DNA of 64,000 bases from Diaporthe sp. PMI_573 (taxonomy: Eukaryota; Ascomycota; Sordariomycetes; Diaporthales; Diaporthaceae), in assembly GCA_021399435.1 (NCBI GenBank), contig JAJTUP010000009.1, forward strand, positions 1,593,957 through 1,657,956, written 5' to 3'. Within the stretch, counting starts at the first letter, position 1, and each line of letters starts with the position of its first letter. The notes under the pieces were generated by a model. It was not told where the DNA came from. It did not search any database and was given only the letters and a program-made list of their open reading frames with translations. Both the position numbers and the translations under genes were made by a program. Below, one piece after another: positions 33,613 to 45,680 of the stretch.

Positions 33613-33618
33613 TTTATT
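33613..33618 (-). terminator. AATAAA polyadenylation signal of the small two-exon gene
   Basis: AATAAA on the minus strand, 57 nt past the stop codon of the gene ending at 33675. It is perfect and at a normal distance, but the surrounding sequence is AT-rich. Confidence 0.4.
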
Positions 33619-33674
33619 TGCGAAATATCCACAATTACTACCGAACCTCAGGAATGCTAACTAATAGCAGGTCC

Positions 33675-34171
33675 TCAAATCACTCCGTCACCATCTCGCG
33701 ATTTCATTTTAGCCGCGATACGAGCCGAACGTCGCACAGCCTTAGATGTACTCTTGCTGTTTCTGATTGTTATCTTGATGCGGCGTGATCGTCTCAGTCT
33801 GGGCCGTTGACATTTCAGCTTCTCGGCTTTCTGCGGCCGGTGAACTGCTTCTCGATGAGCAAACAACGCGGATAGGAATGGGGGTGCCGTTATAGACACT
33901 TACTATCGCACCAGCGGCGGGCGAGCGTCATGAACTTATCAGAATCAAAGGCAGGAAACTCATTGTCGCTGCTGTTGCCATCTGATTCAGGCTGCTGGCT
34001 TACAGTTAGACAATCACTTTGCCTATCCTGGAGCCCGTGGTTGCGCTCAAACGCGTCCTGTTGAGTACCAGCTTGAGTCGAGTCGTTCTTCATTGCGGTA
34101 TGCGTTGCCTTGGCGTTGTATACACAAGATGCTGAGCATGCGATGCCCTTTGAGGAAGAGGGACTGGACAA
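33675..34171 (-). CDS. Small two-exon gene, 145-residue basic protein of unknown function
   Basis: The proposed model has exon 1 at 34171-33904 and exon 2 at 33844-33675. The 59-nt intron starts with a consensus GTAAGT and ends AAGCAG; the join is in frame (phase 1). The acceptor that looks best by eye (CCGCAG, 33831) would break the frame, so I rejected it. Residues 1-75 are Ser/Gln/Asp-rich and polar. Residues 100-135 are strongly basic and contain RRSARIAAK, a motif style common in fungal nuclear or DNA-associated proteins, so a nuclear role is a guess. A TATATAAA lies 34 bp upstream of the ATG and an AATAAA 57 nt past the stop. The gene lies between the palindrome array and the RIPped block, and its base composition shows no RIP. 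Confidence 0.45.
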
Positions 34172-34590
34172 GGGAAACCGCGCGTGGGGGGCAGCATGGC
34201 CTCCTTTATATACTCAGCACATTATGTGTCGGACTAACTCTTCTGCCAGCGCCGTCGCTGGGCTGCCGCAGGCAGCATGCTCAAAGCCCGAGGCCAGGAT
34301 TGCGGATATGTGTGTCGCTGCGCCCGACCGTGCTCGCGCCAGTGCTCTGTGACAGGCCTCAAGGCAGGGAGAGTGCGTATACGGAGGGTACATATGTGAG
34401 TAGCAAGGGTAGCTCGTCTGTTCCATTCTTCTACTACAGTGACTAAATACCTATATAGCTTCAAATAGGAACAAATGCGGTCAAACATAATACACGTAAT
34501 AGCGACGGGACCTACCCAGGTTGCGGATGGTAAGCCTTAACGACGCCACCTCGGTACAACTATAATGGGATCCTGACCAACCTTCTACCT
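34172..34590. other. Upstream region and edge of the AT-rich block
   Basis: Normal-composition DNA containing the putative TATA box, then a sharp fall in GC between about 34,560 and 34,620. No gene is supported. Confidence 0.5.
34205..34212 (-). promoter_or_regulatory. TATA box upstream of the small two-exon gene
   Basis: Reads TATATAAA on the minus strand within AGTATATAAAGGAGG, 34 bp before the ATG at 34171. The same spacing occurs at the checkpoint kinase gene. Confidence 0.45.
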
Positions 34591-35490
34591 ATCTCGATTA
34601 ATCTCATTATTGATGTTAGGTATACCCTACTTATATCTATATAATCCTCAACTCTATAATAGAATCTTTTAGTTTAGTCTATTAATAATATATCTAACTA
34701 TATATATTACTAGTTATATATCTATATATATCTATTAGATAGAGTTATAATATATAATTTTAACTATATCTTAAAGAAGGTTATTTAGTAATATACTATT
34801 ATTATTATAAATATAGGTTATCTTTAAATTCTTATCTTTAGTATCTATTTTAAAATTCTTTATATTATTACTATAGTTTACTTTATATATAAAGATATAT
34901 CTCTCTATTATAGAGTTAGTTAGATTAAAGTTTAGTAGACTAATATTAGTTTAATAGTTTATTATAAGTTATATTTTACTATAGATTTTAACTAGTTTCT
35001 TTTTATTAGAGTTTTAAATAAGTATAATATCTTACTAGTTTTAAAGTAAGTTTCTTAATTCTCTATTAAAGCTAATTTATAATTAGTTATAATCTAAGTT
35101 ATTAATAAAGAAACTTAAGTTATATTTATTACTATCTTTATATTAGTTATTAAGAATATTTAGACTATTAGATTATTATAGTTATAGATATATATTCTAA
35201 TAGCTATAATAGTTAAAAATACTAGCTTTAATATATATCTTCTCTAATAATATAAATACTACTAGATATTTATTTATAAATTATTAGATAATATCTAGTA
35301 GTTAATTCTTAGTAATATCTTTCTTCTCTAATTTATAGTATATCTTATAGTAGAATTTAATAGTAGTAAAATTATAACTATATAAATTATACTTTAATTT
35401 AATTAGAAGTTATCTCTATTTATCTTTAACCTTTAATATAAATAGTAACTAGTTATAGTTTTTAAACTAAATTACTAAATTTATAATACT
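34591..35490. repeat. RIP-saturated AT-rich relic left of element A
   Basis: About 0.9 kb, almost entirely A and T and rich in TpA, with stops in all frames. It is probably an ancient transposon into which element A inserted; the family cannot be recovered by eye. Its right end resembles the minisatellite that resumes after element A at 42,891. Confidence 0.7.
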
Positions 35491-35495
35491 ACTCG

Positions 35496-35827
35496 TGTGG
35501 AATGGGTGATAGCAATAGCGATAGCGATAGCCGAAGGTGTCGGTCCGAAGCGGACCGCTGCAGCTGGCCACTTCTGGCTGGCTGGCTGCGGATGGCTGCT
35601 TAGTCATCTCAGGCAGCCATTGGCAGCAAGGACGCTTGGACCGACTACTGGCCCGTGCACACCTTAGATTAGTCAGCCTTCTGGCTGCACCCTACTTGGG
35701 CACTTCGCCGCCCACGAAGGGGTCAGCCAGAAGCAAAAACACACGACAGACCCACCGAATTGAAGCTATCAAGTAGCCACTTCGGTAACCCCTTCGAGTA
35801 ATTACTCATTTACATACCCAACCAACA
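35496..35827 (+). repeat. 5' LTR of element A (332 bp)
   Basis: Begins TGTGGAATG, carries (GATAGC)n near its start, and ends AACCAACA. This is the least mutated of the four LTRs of this family in the window and the best guide to the ancestral sequence. Confidence 0.92.
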
Positions 35828-36122
35828 CTGATCAGTAATTACTTAGCAATCCCTAACAGAAAGGAAGGAAGAGACAGATCGCTATCACCATCACTACAGT
35901 TTTTGAGCCATTTTAAGTAACGACATCTGTGCTAAGATCATCACCAGATTAGCATACCAACGTTTGACATACTCCCTACTAACTAGCAACATTTAGCCCT
36001 TGGATAACCCGACTCCTCCCAGTAAAGGAAGGATTTAGGACCCATCGGTATACTCCATCACACAAGAAAACACCATCAAGATCATCACGAATACCTACCA
36101 CGACGATCACATCAACGAAAGC

Positions 36123-36228
36123 CCTCGAAAGCACTATTTCGAGGCCACACTACCCATTTAAACCACCAAGAACCTTACTAAGCAAACATACAAATCGACA
36201 AAAACCCTTGAAAGCACCTGTTTCGAGG
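36123..36228 (+). other. Twin conserved hairpins in the retrotransposon leader
   Basis: Two hairpins about 83 bp apart, each in a copy of an imperfect tandem duplication: CCTCGAAA-GCACTA-TTTCGAGG (36123-36144) and CCTTGAAA-GCACCTG-TTTCGAGG (36206-36228). The second keeps pairing through a G-U wobble. They lie in the 1.2-kb untranslated leader between LTR and gag. RNA packaging, dimerisation or translation control are possible roles (inference). Confidence 0.5.
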
Positions 36229-37057
36229 CCAAAGAACCCTTCTACTAACCATTTAGCCAATTACCCTACCCCTTACAAACGTTGCCGTGGCACGTACGAC
36301 AACCACAACCACAAGGGGGGCTAGACAAGAAAATTTGAACGGTCACCACCCAAACACCGTACAAACCATTCACTTGGTCTTGCAAACAGCACATCCCTTC
36401 AGAGCCCCGCACTACCCGTACAGCAACCCATCAGTGCCCTACACTTGAACATCGTGAACAGTCACCTACAAATCAACCATCACCAAACGGTCTACTACAC
36501 TCAACTATCGCCAAATAGTTACAGGCAAGTCTTCAGAGTGCTTTCCTACGTCAAAGAGCGTGCCACAACGTGCTTTTGCGTTGTTTTTCCATCACTTTTG
36601 ACCGAAACTATCGTCATTTACACCCTTCAAACCACCACTTGCCCTTTCCCATCACCACTTACCCTCTCTCTCTCTCTCACCATCATCACCTACGTCTAAA
36701 CCATCACGACTACCCTTCTCTACGACGATTTTACACCCTCTCCCGCGCCTTCCCTTCAGTCTGCTTTCTCGTGCGTAAACAGCGAAGGTAGCTGCTGCAC
36801 GTATTTCATTTGCAGTCTCTGCGCTTCGTCCCCGCCGTCTACGCGTTTGTTTTTCTCTCCTACTTCGTTTTTACTGTTTTTTCAACATCGAGAACAAGAA
36901 AAGAGGAAAACTCTACACGTAAGACTGCGCGATAATACTTCCGTTTGCCGAAGACCACCACCTGAGGGTGAATAGTATACTTGTGCCGGTCAGAAGTCGT
37001 AGCCAGAAGAGTTCCAATACCCTCTATAGTAACTACATCAACAGTTTTTCAATCACA

Positions 37058-37990
37058 ATGGCAGAAGAGGACATGCCAGTCGTCGCTACTAACTCTCCTA
37101 CCAAGAGCCCAGCGGCAAGTAAACACTGAGAAATGACCGTCAAGGAGGAAATAAAGGCAGACAGCATCGCAAGCCGGTACTACTCAGTCACAAAAGCCAA
37201 CTAGAAAAAGGTTAATCCACTACTAATAGAGATACTAGTCGACGCCAAGAAGGTCGACGAGAAATAGGCCTCTACATACATCTTTAAGGTAATAGAGAAG
37301 ATACGTCAAACACAATATATCAACAATGGCTTCCTACTTAATACCCAGTCCTACTTTAAAGAGTAGACTACCGAGATGGTTAGCAAGGCCACTGTTAGCT
37401 AGAAGAAAGAACTCCGAAACCTTGCTCGTCAGCAAGATATCTACCTTGGTCCATAGGGAAGACAAATCAGACCACAAATCAATACCTTCTTAACCTACAA
37501 GGAATACCCCGCCTAGCCAACTAAAGAGCTTCTGGTACATACCATTCATCCTCAGTCATGCTTCTACGGTACCTTAATGAGAGCCAGAAAGACTAAGGCT
37601 CAGACTCACAATGGCCCGATTCGACTTCTGGATTCCGTGCCGGATCCCGTGCCGGATCCCGTGCCAGATCCCGTGCCGGATTCCATGGTGGAGATCGCCG
37701 ACGACGACAAAGTCATCACGAAGACTAAAGAGGAGAGCGTTGTCCCTTAACCACCATCATAACCACCAAGTCATACACCTCAGCCAGTAAGACCTATATC
37801 TCAACCAGGTCAGGTAACTAGCACCACATCAGAGTCACGGTAGAATGCTATATAGGCTTTACGACAAGTCTAATAGCTGCTAGCAAAGTTCTTGTTAGAC
37901 TAGTAATGGTTATAAGAAATGTCATGGCTACAGGAATAGCAAGATGCTGCTTAGCTACTAGACTAGCAAGCTAATACCTGGCGATACAAG
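37058..37990 (+). pseudogene. Degraded gag of element A
   Basis: Starts at ATGGCAGAAGAGG. The reading frame is recognisable but has TGA, TAG and TAA stops at former Trp/Gln positions. It includes five 12-bp repeats (37631-37690) coding Asp-Pro-Val-Pro. It supplies the structural protein of the particle in intact relatives; here it is dead. Confidence 0.75.
37631..37690 (+). repeat. Five tandem 12-bp units (GATCCCGTGCCG) in gag
   Basis: Units start at 37631, 37643, 37655, 37667 and 37679, encoding repeated DPVP. The matching part of element B (about 48,046-48,092) has the same layout after RIP. Confidence 0.85.
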
Positions 37991-39339
37991 CAGCCTAATC
38001 AGACATTTCCTAGTATACCATACCCTGCTAGAACCCCAAGACCATCCCTTATACCCCTAGATCTAGAAGATCCATACTATATACTCCCTCTAAGATACTA
38101 AGGGTATACTAATCTTAAGCCTAACAAGATCATATCCTTTTCTAAGGCCTAGGATTAAAGGCTAAAATAAACTAGAGATACCTATAACCTTCTTAATAAT
38201 AAGGTTTATATTATGTTTTTTATTACCTAGTCTTATAACATTACTCTATTATAATTCTATATAATTCTTCCCTTAATTCTCACTAACTATGCTAAGCTAT
38301 ACTAGATTACCTATATTAGCCTAAGTATGGAATTCTTAAAAGCCTATAAAAGACTTAAATAATACTTTAATACTAATACTAATTACTAGTAGTACTATAA
38401 TAATTAGATAATAGTAATATTTAAGACCCTTTACTAAGATAAAGATAACATTAACAAGAGCCTTTATAATGTTCTAGTACTACTTCTCAATAAATTATAG
38501 CTATACTAGTAAGTACTTAGCCCTAAGTACTAGGGTAACGAGATGCTTTATATAACAATACTATATACCTACTCTAGAGTACCTGAATTTAAACATGTAC
38601 TCTTTATATCGCGGGTACTATATAAATGTCTTTTTTAAGATCTATAATCATTACTTAAACTAAGTATTAACTATATAATACCTTAACGATTTCTTTAGGA
38701 AGATAAGGTTAGTATAGATAATGAGATATACTATCTTGATTATTAATATATAAATAATTAGTAACAAGGTTATGGATTAAGCTTCTAAACATGATTTAGC
38801 TATAATAGCTTTTATAGTAATAACTACTATTATAGTAATGATTACTATCATGGTGATAGCTACTACTAAGGTAATGACTACTACCATGGCTATTATTAAA
38901 AACACTACTTTATATATAATAAAGAAGGATGCTAGTTTTCAAACTATACCTTTAAAGAATGTTAGAAGGTATATAAATAATATCTCTTGATTTATAAAAT
39001 TAAGGGGTATTTAATGTCTAATGTTAAATTTACTTCTTTTCTCACTAACTTTGAAGGACTTGATATTACTTTAGAAGATACTTATAATGAGTATAAGGAT
39101 AACTTAAATAGTTATAAGGAAGCTTAATAGCTCCTTACTAATACTTCGTTTCTATACTTACTTAGCCCTAATAATACTAATAAGACTAATAATACTATTA
39201 TCCTAGTAAGTTAATTTACACTAGAAGGAAGATATTCTTATAATAAATTTCAAGGTATTATCCCTAATACTAGTATTATATAATTCTTGACTATTAGTCA
39301 TAAACAATACTTAGCTCTGAATTAAGAGAACCCCTCTAT

Positions 39340-42300
39340 CATTATAAATACTAGCTATACTAGCAAGGCTATTATTAAGTTTAGAAAGAGATCCTATCTT
39401 ACCTTAATTAGTATAATAACTATAAAGATAACTATAAAGCCTATTACCTTCTATATTATAGAGGCTCTAACCCTATTCTTGATATATATCTAAGATATAG
39501 ACAAGCTAGGGGTCTATTTCTATAATACTACTAATGAATTAGTATTATTATGGAATTTAGGCCTAGATGTAACCATTCTAGTGACCTGGAAGTAGGGTTA
39601 TCTATGGTTCTTTCTAGGAAGCTATAAGGCAAGTATGTTCTTTATAAAGAATAAACTTTAATAACTTTATTAATAATTTAGTCACCTAGTAGCTAACTAT
39701 CTTTATTATCTACTCAAGGATACTGGTTATGACCCTGACCTTACTATATTTAAGGTCATTAGTAAATTTTATTATTACTACTAGCTAAAGGGTACTACCC
39801 TGAGAAGGTTTAAGTTTAACCTAAGGGATGATTATAACTTTAACTACAAGATTATTATTAACATTATATACCTTAATAACAAGCTAGTACTATATATTAT
39901 AGACTCTGGAATATCTTTTTAAGCTAGAAAGTTTCTAGTATTAATATCTATAAAAGATACCTAAAAAGCCCTTTAAATAATCTAGATAGATATATACTTA
40001 GGTCCTCCTAACTATCTTACTTATAACGCTAGTACTAACTTTACTTTAGCTAAATTCTAGAACAAGGTAAAGATTATAAAGATCACGTATAAACAGGTTC
40101 TAACGGAAGCCTACTAGTCTATAGGTAAGATTAAACACTATTATAGACTACTTTAACAAGTATTTAAGATCCTCTATATAGAATTAAGAGGAATCTTTTT
40201 AGAAGATACCATCCTTTAAATAGTAATAAAAGCTATGAATAATACTACTAGCCTAGACAGGCTAGTACCTACTCTACTTATCTTTAGTACTTTTCTATAA
40301 GTAAACATAGATTCACTACCTACGCTATCAATACTTAAGTATACTAAGGTAGTTACTAAGGTAATACAAGACCTCTAAAAGTACTATACTAAAAAGTAGA
40401 TTACTAGAGCTCTTAGTACCTAGAACAGCCTAGATACTACTAGTATACTAAACACACCACTATAGTTGGAAATACTCGTATAGTAAGAAAAGGACAGCTA
40501 GCAGGGTCTATATAAGCTAATAGTAATTAATAGGTATAACATAACCCTTAACCTACTAAATAGACCTATAAAGTTTAGGTCAACCATCATCTAGGAATAC
40601 TTCTAGGATAATGAGAATCTCATACCCGAGTTCTTATTAGGTAATAGACTAGACACTAGTCTATTACCTACTTTAAATAGTAGTAGGCCTAGAATAGATT
40701 TATTACCTATTCTAGAGACTAGCTAGCCTAAAGTAGGTCTATTACCTACTTTAGACTATACTAGTACCCTAGCCCTACCACAAAGGAGAGGCTAACCTCC
40801 TAGATCTAAGAATAAGCCAAAGCTATCTATAACCTTCCTTACTTAGAAGAAAAAGGACAACTATACTCTATTATTAAAACTTCGTCAGGATAACATAATT
40901 ATAGCTACTAGTAAACCATTTAAAGTATTAGATGCTAAGGAGATTAATAATCTTATTACTTAAGGTATCTTTTAATTTAAATAATTTAACTTAAAGGTTC
41001 ATAGTACCCTTTAGCTATTTAATTCTTAAATAATATAGGAGATAAAGGGGAAGACTAAAGTTCCCTATAAGAAGTCCTGTTTAATCATTTAAGGGCATAG
41101 TAATAAAGATAAGAAGAACATCCTTATATAATCACCTATAATTTAATAGGCTAGTTAACAACTTCTTATTACTATAGCACCTAGCCTAATCAAGTCTATC
41201 AATACTAGCATTAAACTACGTAATATAATGTAAGTATATCTATAATCAAAGTCAAAGCTATTTTATAAGATTCTAGCCTAGCTCCCTTCTAAAATACAAG
41301 CCTAATATCTAGCTAGTATAATTATAAGAGTAATAAAGCCTCTCTACAAAATTACTAAGGCTAGAGTTTATTAGTAGATTACTTATTATTACTATCATTA
41401 TAAATAACTATAGATACAAACCTCAACATTTAATCCATGTCTACTAGTATCTACTAGTAAAAAGAACGAATTCACCATTATAGGTATATAGATAGATGAT
41501 ACTCTACTACTAAATATATCAAAGTTCTTAGCTTTTAAAGATAAGAAGATCATTAAGGTAGAGCTATAATGCAAGCTAAAGGAGAAGCTATTACTAAAAA
41601 AGGTACTCGACTTCAACAATAACAAGCTAACAATAACCCTAAAAAGTACTATTTACCTTTAATAAAAGGGTTAAGGCGAGAAGATTATAATAATTAATCT
41701 AAAGTTATATAACTTTACTTAGAAGTATCTCGAGCAACATACTCATAGTACTTACCTTACCTTAATTTACCAACCCAAGGCTTTATTTAACCTATTAATT
41801 ACTACCTAAACCTAAATACCTAATAAAGATAATTACACTAAGTTAAATAAACACTTAAAATAGTAAATAAAGAATCTATTAAGAGGATTATAATACATCA
41901 TAGTTAACTTAAAGACTACTAAACTAATAGTCTTCATTAATAGTTCTTTTACTAACAACCAAGACCTAAGCTCTTAAATCAGCTTCATAATAGTCCTCAT
42001 TAACAAGGAAGTAGATAGTATAATATCATAGTACAAGCTCCAAGGAAACATTATACACTAGTCTTCCACAAAGTATAAGAGAGTTACTTAAAGTATTCTT
42101 ACTTCCAAGATCTATAAAATAACTAACAGCTTTAACATAGGAATCATTCTTTCGTTAACTCTAAAGCTAATCACTAACTAATTAGGTATTAATTAGATAC
42201 CTCTAGTAATCTATATAGATTCCTACTTATTCTACAAGTATTTAGTAAAGCTAGGAACTACTAAGGAGAAGAGACTCATAATTAACATCATATCCCTTCA

Positions 42301-42480
42301 CTAGGTATATAAACGACAAGAAATAGATAAGGTATAATGGATAAATAATAACGACAACCTCGTAGATACCATAATAAAGGTATCACTAAACAAGGCTTTA
42401 GAATACTTTATTAATACTAATAAGGTGATTATTTAAGTAGAGGGATACGTGGACTAAAGTATGTAATGAAGTATGGGATG
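39340..42480 (+). pseudogene. Degraded pol of element A (protease, integrase, RT, RNase H)
   Basis: Recognisable in translation with stops read through. A protease-like remnant lies near 39,340. An integrase zinc region near 39,760 has its cysteines changed to Tyr. The integrase catalytic core spans about 39,900-40,150, with GPPNYLTYNA and SIGKIKHYY, where the catalytic Glu appears to be Lys by RIP. Copia reverse transcriptase follows at about 40,850-41,750, including the IDDTLL catalytic motif near 41,490, then RNase H to about 42,450. Non-functional. Confidence 0.8.
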
Positions 42481-42558
42481 GATCATGTAACTAGATATAT
42501 ATAATATGGAGGAAACCGTGTTTTTGGAGGAATTAGCTAAAAGTAGAAAAACTACTAG

Positions 42559-42890
42559 TGTAGAATAGGTAATAGTAATAGTGATAGTGATAGCTGAAGG
42601 TGTTAGTCTAAAGCGGACCGCTATAGCTAGCCACTTCTGGCTGGCTAGCTGTGGATGGCTACTTAGTCATCTCAGGCAGCCATTAGCAGCAAGGACGCTT
42701 AGACCGACTACTAGCCCGTGCACACCTTAGATTAGTCAGCCTTTTAGCTACACCCTACTTGGGCGCTTCGCCGCCCACGAAGGGGTTAGCTAGAAGTAAA
42801 AACACACGATAGACCCACCGAATTGAAGCTATCAAGTAGCTACTTCGGTAACCCCTTCAAGTAATTACTCGTTTACGTACCTAACCAACA
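42559..42890 (+). repeat. 3' LTR of element A (332 bp)
   Basis: Same length and ends as the 5' LTR, but with many more C-to-T and G-to-A changes. Confidence 0.9.
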
Positions 42891-43088
42891 ACTCAAGTTA
42901 CTAGCTACTTAATTTATACTACTTAAGCTACTAGCTACTTAATTAGTATTATTTAAGTTATTTTAGCTAGCTACTTATTAAATACTACTTAAACTACTAG
43001 CTAATTAATTAGTACTATTTAAGCTACTTTAGCTAGCTACTTAATAGATATTACTTAAGCTACTCTAGCTAGCTACTTAATCTATACT
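42891..43088. repeat. 30/36-bp AT-rich minisatellite next to element A
   Basis: Six units of 30, 30, 36, 30, 36 and 36 bp built on ACTTAAGCTACT(CT)AGCTAGCTACTTAATNNATACT; the 36-bp form has an extra TTTAGC-type block. A related, more decayed end lies left of element A (about 35,462-35,495), so A appears to have inserted into this array. Confidence 0.75.
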
Positions 43089-43658
43089 ACTTAAATCTAC
43101 TATATTTATATCTTAATTAATACTTACTTCTAAGACTTAGTTATTTCTTTTACTAACTTTATCTTTCTTCTCTTCTAGTTTCTTTAATTCTATATAAAGC
43201 TTTAATAACTTTATCTTAATAAACTTAAAAACTTTAAACTTAGTTTATTTTACTAGATACTTTATTATTTCTTTAGAAATATCTTTAAAAAAGTTAATAT
43301 TTAATTCTAAATTCTCTATTATATCTAGAATACTTTTTTTTAAAAAACTAGAAGAATTCTTTTTAAACTATAAAAGTTAATAGTTAAAGTATTCTTATTC
43401 TTTCTACTTTTTATTTATAATAAACTAGTATTTAATATTAGTTTATAGAAGCTAATAAGTAGTTATCTTATAGTAGTTTTATAAAGTATAAATATATAAA
43501 TAAAGTAGAAGTTAGGTTCTTAAAGTATATAATAATAGAATTTAGATTTTAAAAAAACTAGTAGTATAATATAATAGAATAATATTCTAGAGTCTAATTT
43601 AGTATATCTAAATTTAGATAAGATAGTTATTAGATAATAAAAACCTAGCTTTACTTTT
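43089..43658. repeat. AT-rich RIPped relic
   Basis: Heavily mutated. The reverse strand gives a Lys/Glu/Ile-rich translation that may be a transposase or regulatory coiled coil, but the family cannot be assigned. Confidence 0.5.
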
Positions 43659-44082
43659 AGTCAGAGTTGTGACAGTTTAGTATACAAATCAGGTATATAG
43701 GTATATAACTTTTTAAACGCATTTTAAAATATAAAATAAAAATACTATATTTCTATAACCTATACCATGTGATAGATCTCTTAAAGAAGTTTATAATAGT
43801 ATATTCCTTTTCTGGGTTAGGGTATAGTAACAGGGGTATTGACAGGGGTTAAAGTTATAGAGTTTTTATATACCTAGACCCAAATTTTAGCTGATTTTTA
43901 CCCCCCTGTAATCTGGCCCTACTCAACCCCTAACCCTTAGAATAAAATATTACTAAATCTAGTATATTATTTTAACCCCTGTTCTCTATATTACTTAGTC
44001 TTTAAATTAATTATATAAAGAAATAAACGAGGTTAAAAAAGTTGTATACTTGTTATATACTAAAGTTGTTAATACTCTGACT
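43659..44082. mobile_element. Probable 424-bp inverted-repeat (MITE-like) element
   Basis: The left end (AGTCAGAGTTGTGACAG..TTTAGTATA) matches the reverse complement of the right end (AGTCAGAGTATTAACAA..TTTAGTATA) over about 28 bp, with mostly transition differences. An inner inverted pair, ACAGGGGTTAAA and TTTAACCCCTGT, lies near 43,841 and 43,969. There is no coding capacity. A target duplication could not be fixed with certainty. It is most like a Tc1/pogo-derived non-autonomous element (inference). Confidence 0.5.
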
Positions 44083-45347
44083 TTAATACTTTTAAAAAAA
44101 CTTTAAATATAAATAATATTAAAAAAAAATATTAAACTAAACTTTATAAATATATTATATAATATACTAAAGTTTATTAGTTTACTAAACTAATAATATA
44201 GCTTAACTATATTTATAATAAATAATATTATTATAACTAAATATTTATTCTATATTTAAATATAAATAATATTATAAAGTAATATTAAAATAATAAATAT
44301 TATTTATTTATTTTAAACTATAAAAATATATTAATTAACCCCTCCTGGATATAAGGGTAAAGACCTATAATTATATGTTTTTAACTAATTTATATTTAAC
44401 TATGTAATATTTCTGTAACAAGGTTTTAAATGTTAAATCTTATCAAAGAAACGCTTTTTATCCTTGGCTGCCCTCTTTTCTCTCTTTAACTTATTATTTT
44501 TAATTATTAATTTAAAAGTAATAAGCTAGTCTATTTATTTAAAATAGTCCTCAAACTTCTCTAAGATAGCAATAAACGCGTCGATTTATTTGGTTATACA
44601 AGGTCCTTTATTGTTACACTCCTTTATCTTTATAAATAATGTCCTTATATTGGTATAGACTTGCTTGTTATAATCAAAGTCTATTTCTATAGCTATAGAG
44701 CTGTTAGGTCCACGTATCTAGATAATGGAATATGGTTGCCTTATCTGGATCTCAGATATGTATATTGGTTTAAGCTTGATTGTTGTCTTGGCTTTGGCTA
44801 AATAATTGCTTTTGTATGGTTTTGTGGAATAAGGTTGTAGTAGATAGGTGTGTTTAAGTAGAGCCAGAACCTTAGTTGGGGTAATGGCTGCTTTTATCAT
44901 CGTTTATTTTAGCTAACTTGCCTAAATTACACGGTAATGGCACTTTCACATAGTGCTTAACAGTATCAGACTAGGTTACTCGCGGCCTGTAATAGCTTTA
45001 ACCTTGATAGGCTAACGGCTTGTTAATAGTACCGGCGTAAACAGACTAGGCACAGCTTAACGCTATGGCTTCTAGTATAGAATGGTGGGCGGCTTCTGAC
45101 TACAGATAGGTTTATAGAAGATTGTAAAGTTACTGTAAAAAGTCCTACATGGTAAAAATTACTATTTTTTTTTTAATTATATCTTGTCCTTCTAGGACAC
45201 TAACTATGGTTTCTAGCTAAATAGAGGAACTTAAACAAATATAAATAGTTAATATATTAATTAATTAAATATCTATAAACTAAATTATTTCTTTTAACTT
45301 TTAGATAAGTTTAAAATATATATATTAATACTTTAAAAACTAATTTA
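44083..45347 (-). pseudogene. RIPped relic with minus-strand coding traces
   Basis: Between about 44,440 and 44,900 the minus strand gives a 60-residue open segment (44718-44900) that continues, through single stops, into a Lys/Ile-rich protein-like translation. GC is somewhat higher than in the surroundings. It may be the C-terminal part of a DNA-transposon protein, but no motif confirms it. Element B inserted at its right end. Confidence 0.4.
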
Positions 45348-45352
45348 CTAAT

Positions 45353-45680
45353 TATAGAATGGGTGATAGCAATAGTGATAGTGATAGACGAAGGTGTTGG
45401 TCTGAAGTGGACTGCTGCAGCTAGCTACTTCTGGCTGGCTGGCTGCGATGGCTGCTTAGTCATCTTAGGCAGCCATTGGTAGCAAGTGTGCTTGGACCGA
45501 CTACTAGCCCGTGCACACCTTAGATTAGTCAGCCTTCTGGCTGCACCCTACTTAGGCGCTTCGCCGCCTACAAAGGGGTCAGCTAGAAGCAAGATACGAC
45601 AGACCTACTGAATTGAAGCTATTAAGTAGCTACTTTGGTAACCCCTACAAGTAATTACTTGTTCACGTGCTTAACTAACA
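45353..45680 (+). repeat. 5' LTR of element B (328 bp)
   Basis: Starts TATAGAATGGG (TG mutated to TA by RIP) and ends CTAACA. Homologous to the LTRs of element A. Confidence 0.9.

Larger units (their letters stand above)
35496..42890 (+). mobile_element. Element A: full-length RIPped Ty1/copia LTR retrotransposon
   Basis: Two 332-bp LTRs (35496-35827 and 42559-42890) start TGTRGAAT and end CCAACA. The flanking 5-bp target duplications are ACTCG (35491-35495) and ACTCA (42891-42895), differing only by a RIP-type G-to-A. The plus strand codes gag, then a protease remnant, integrase, reverse transcriptase and RNase H. Integrase before reverse transcriptase is the copia order. All frames are broken, mainly by CAG/CAA to TAG/TAA changes. 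RIP is light from the left LTR to about 38.0 kb and severe beyond. The element is non-autonomous as it stands. Confidence 0.92.

Noticed and set aside
33831..33903. Alternative 73-nt intron using the CCGCAG acceptor
   Set aside because: It shifts the frame out of the basic tail; the AAGCAG acceptor giving a 59-nt intron keeps it.
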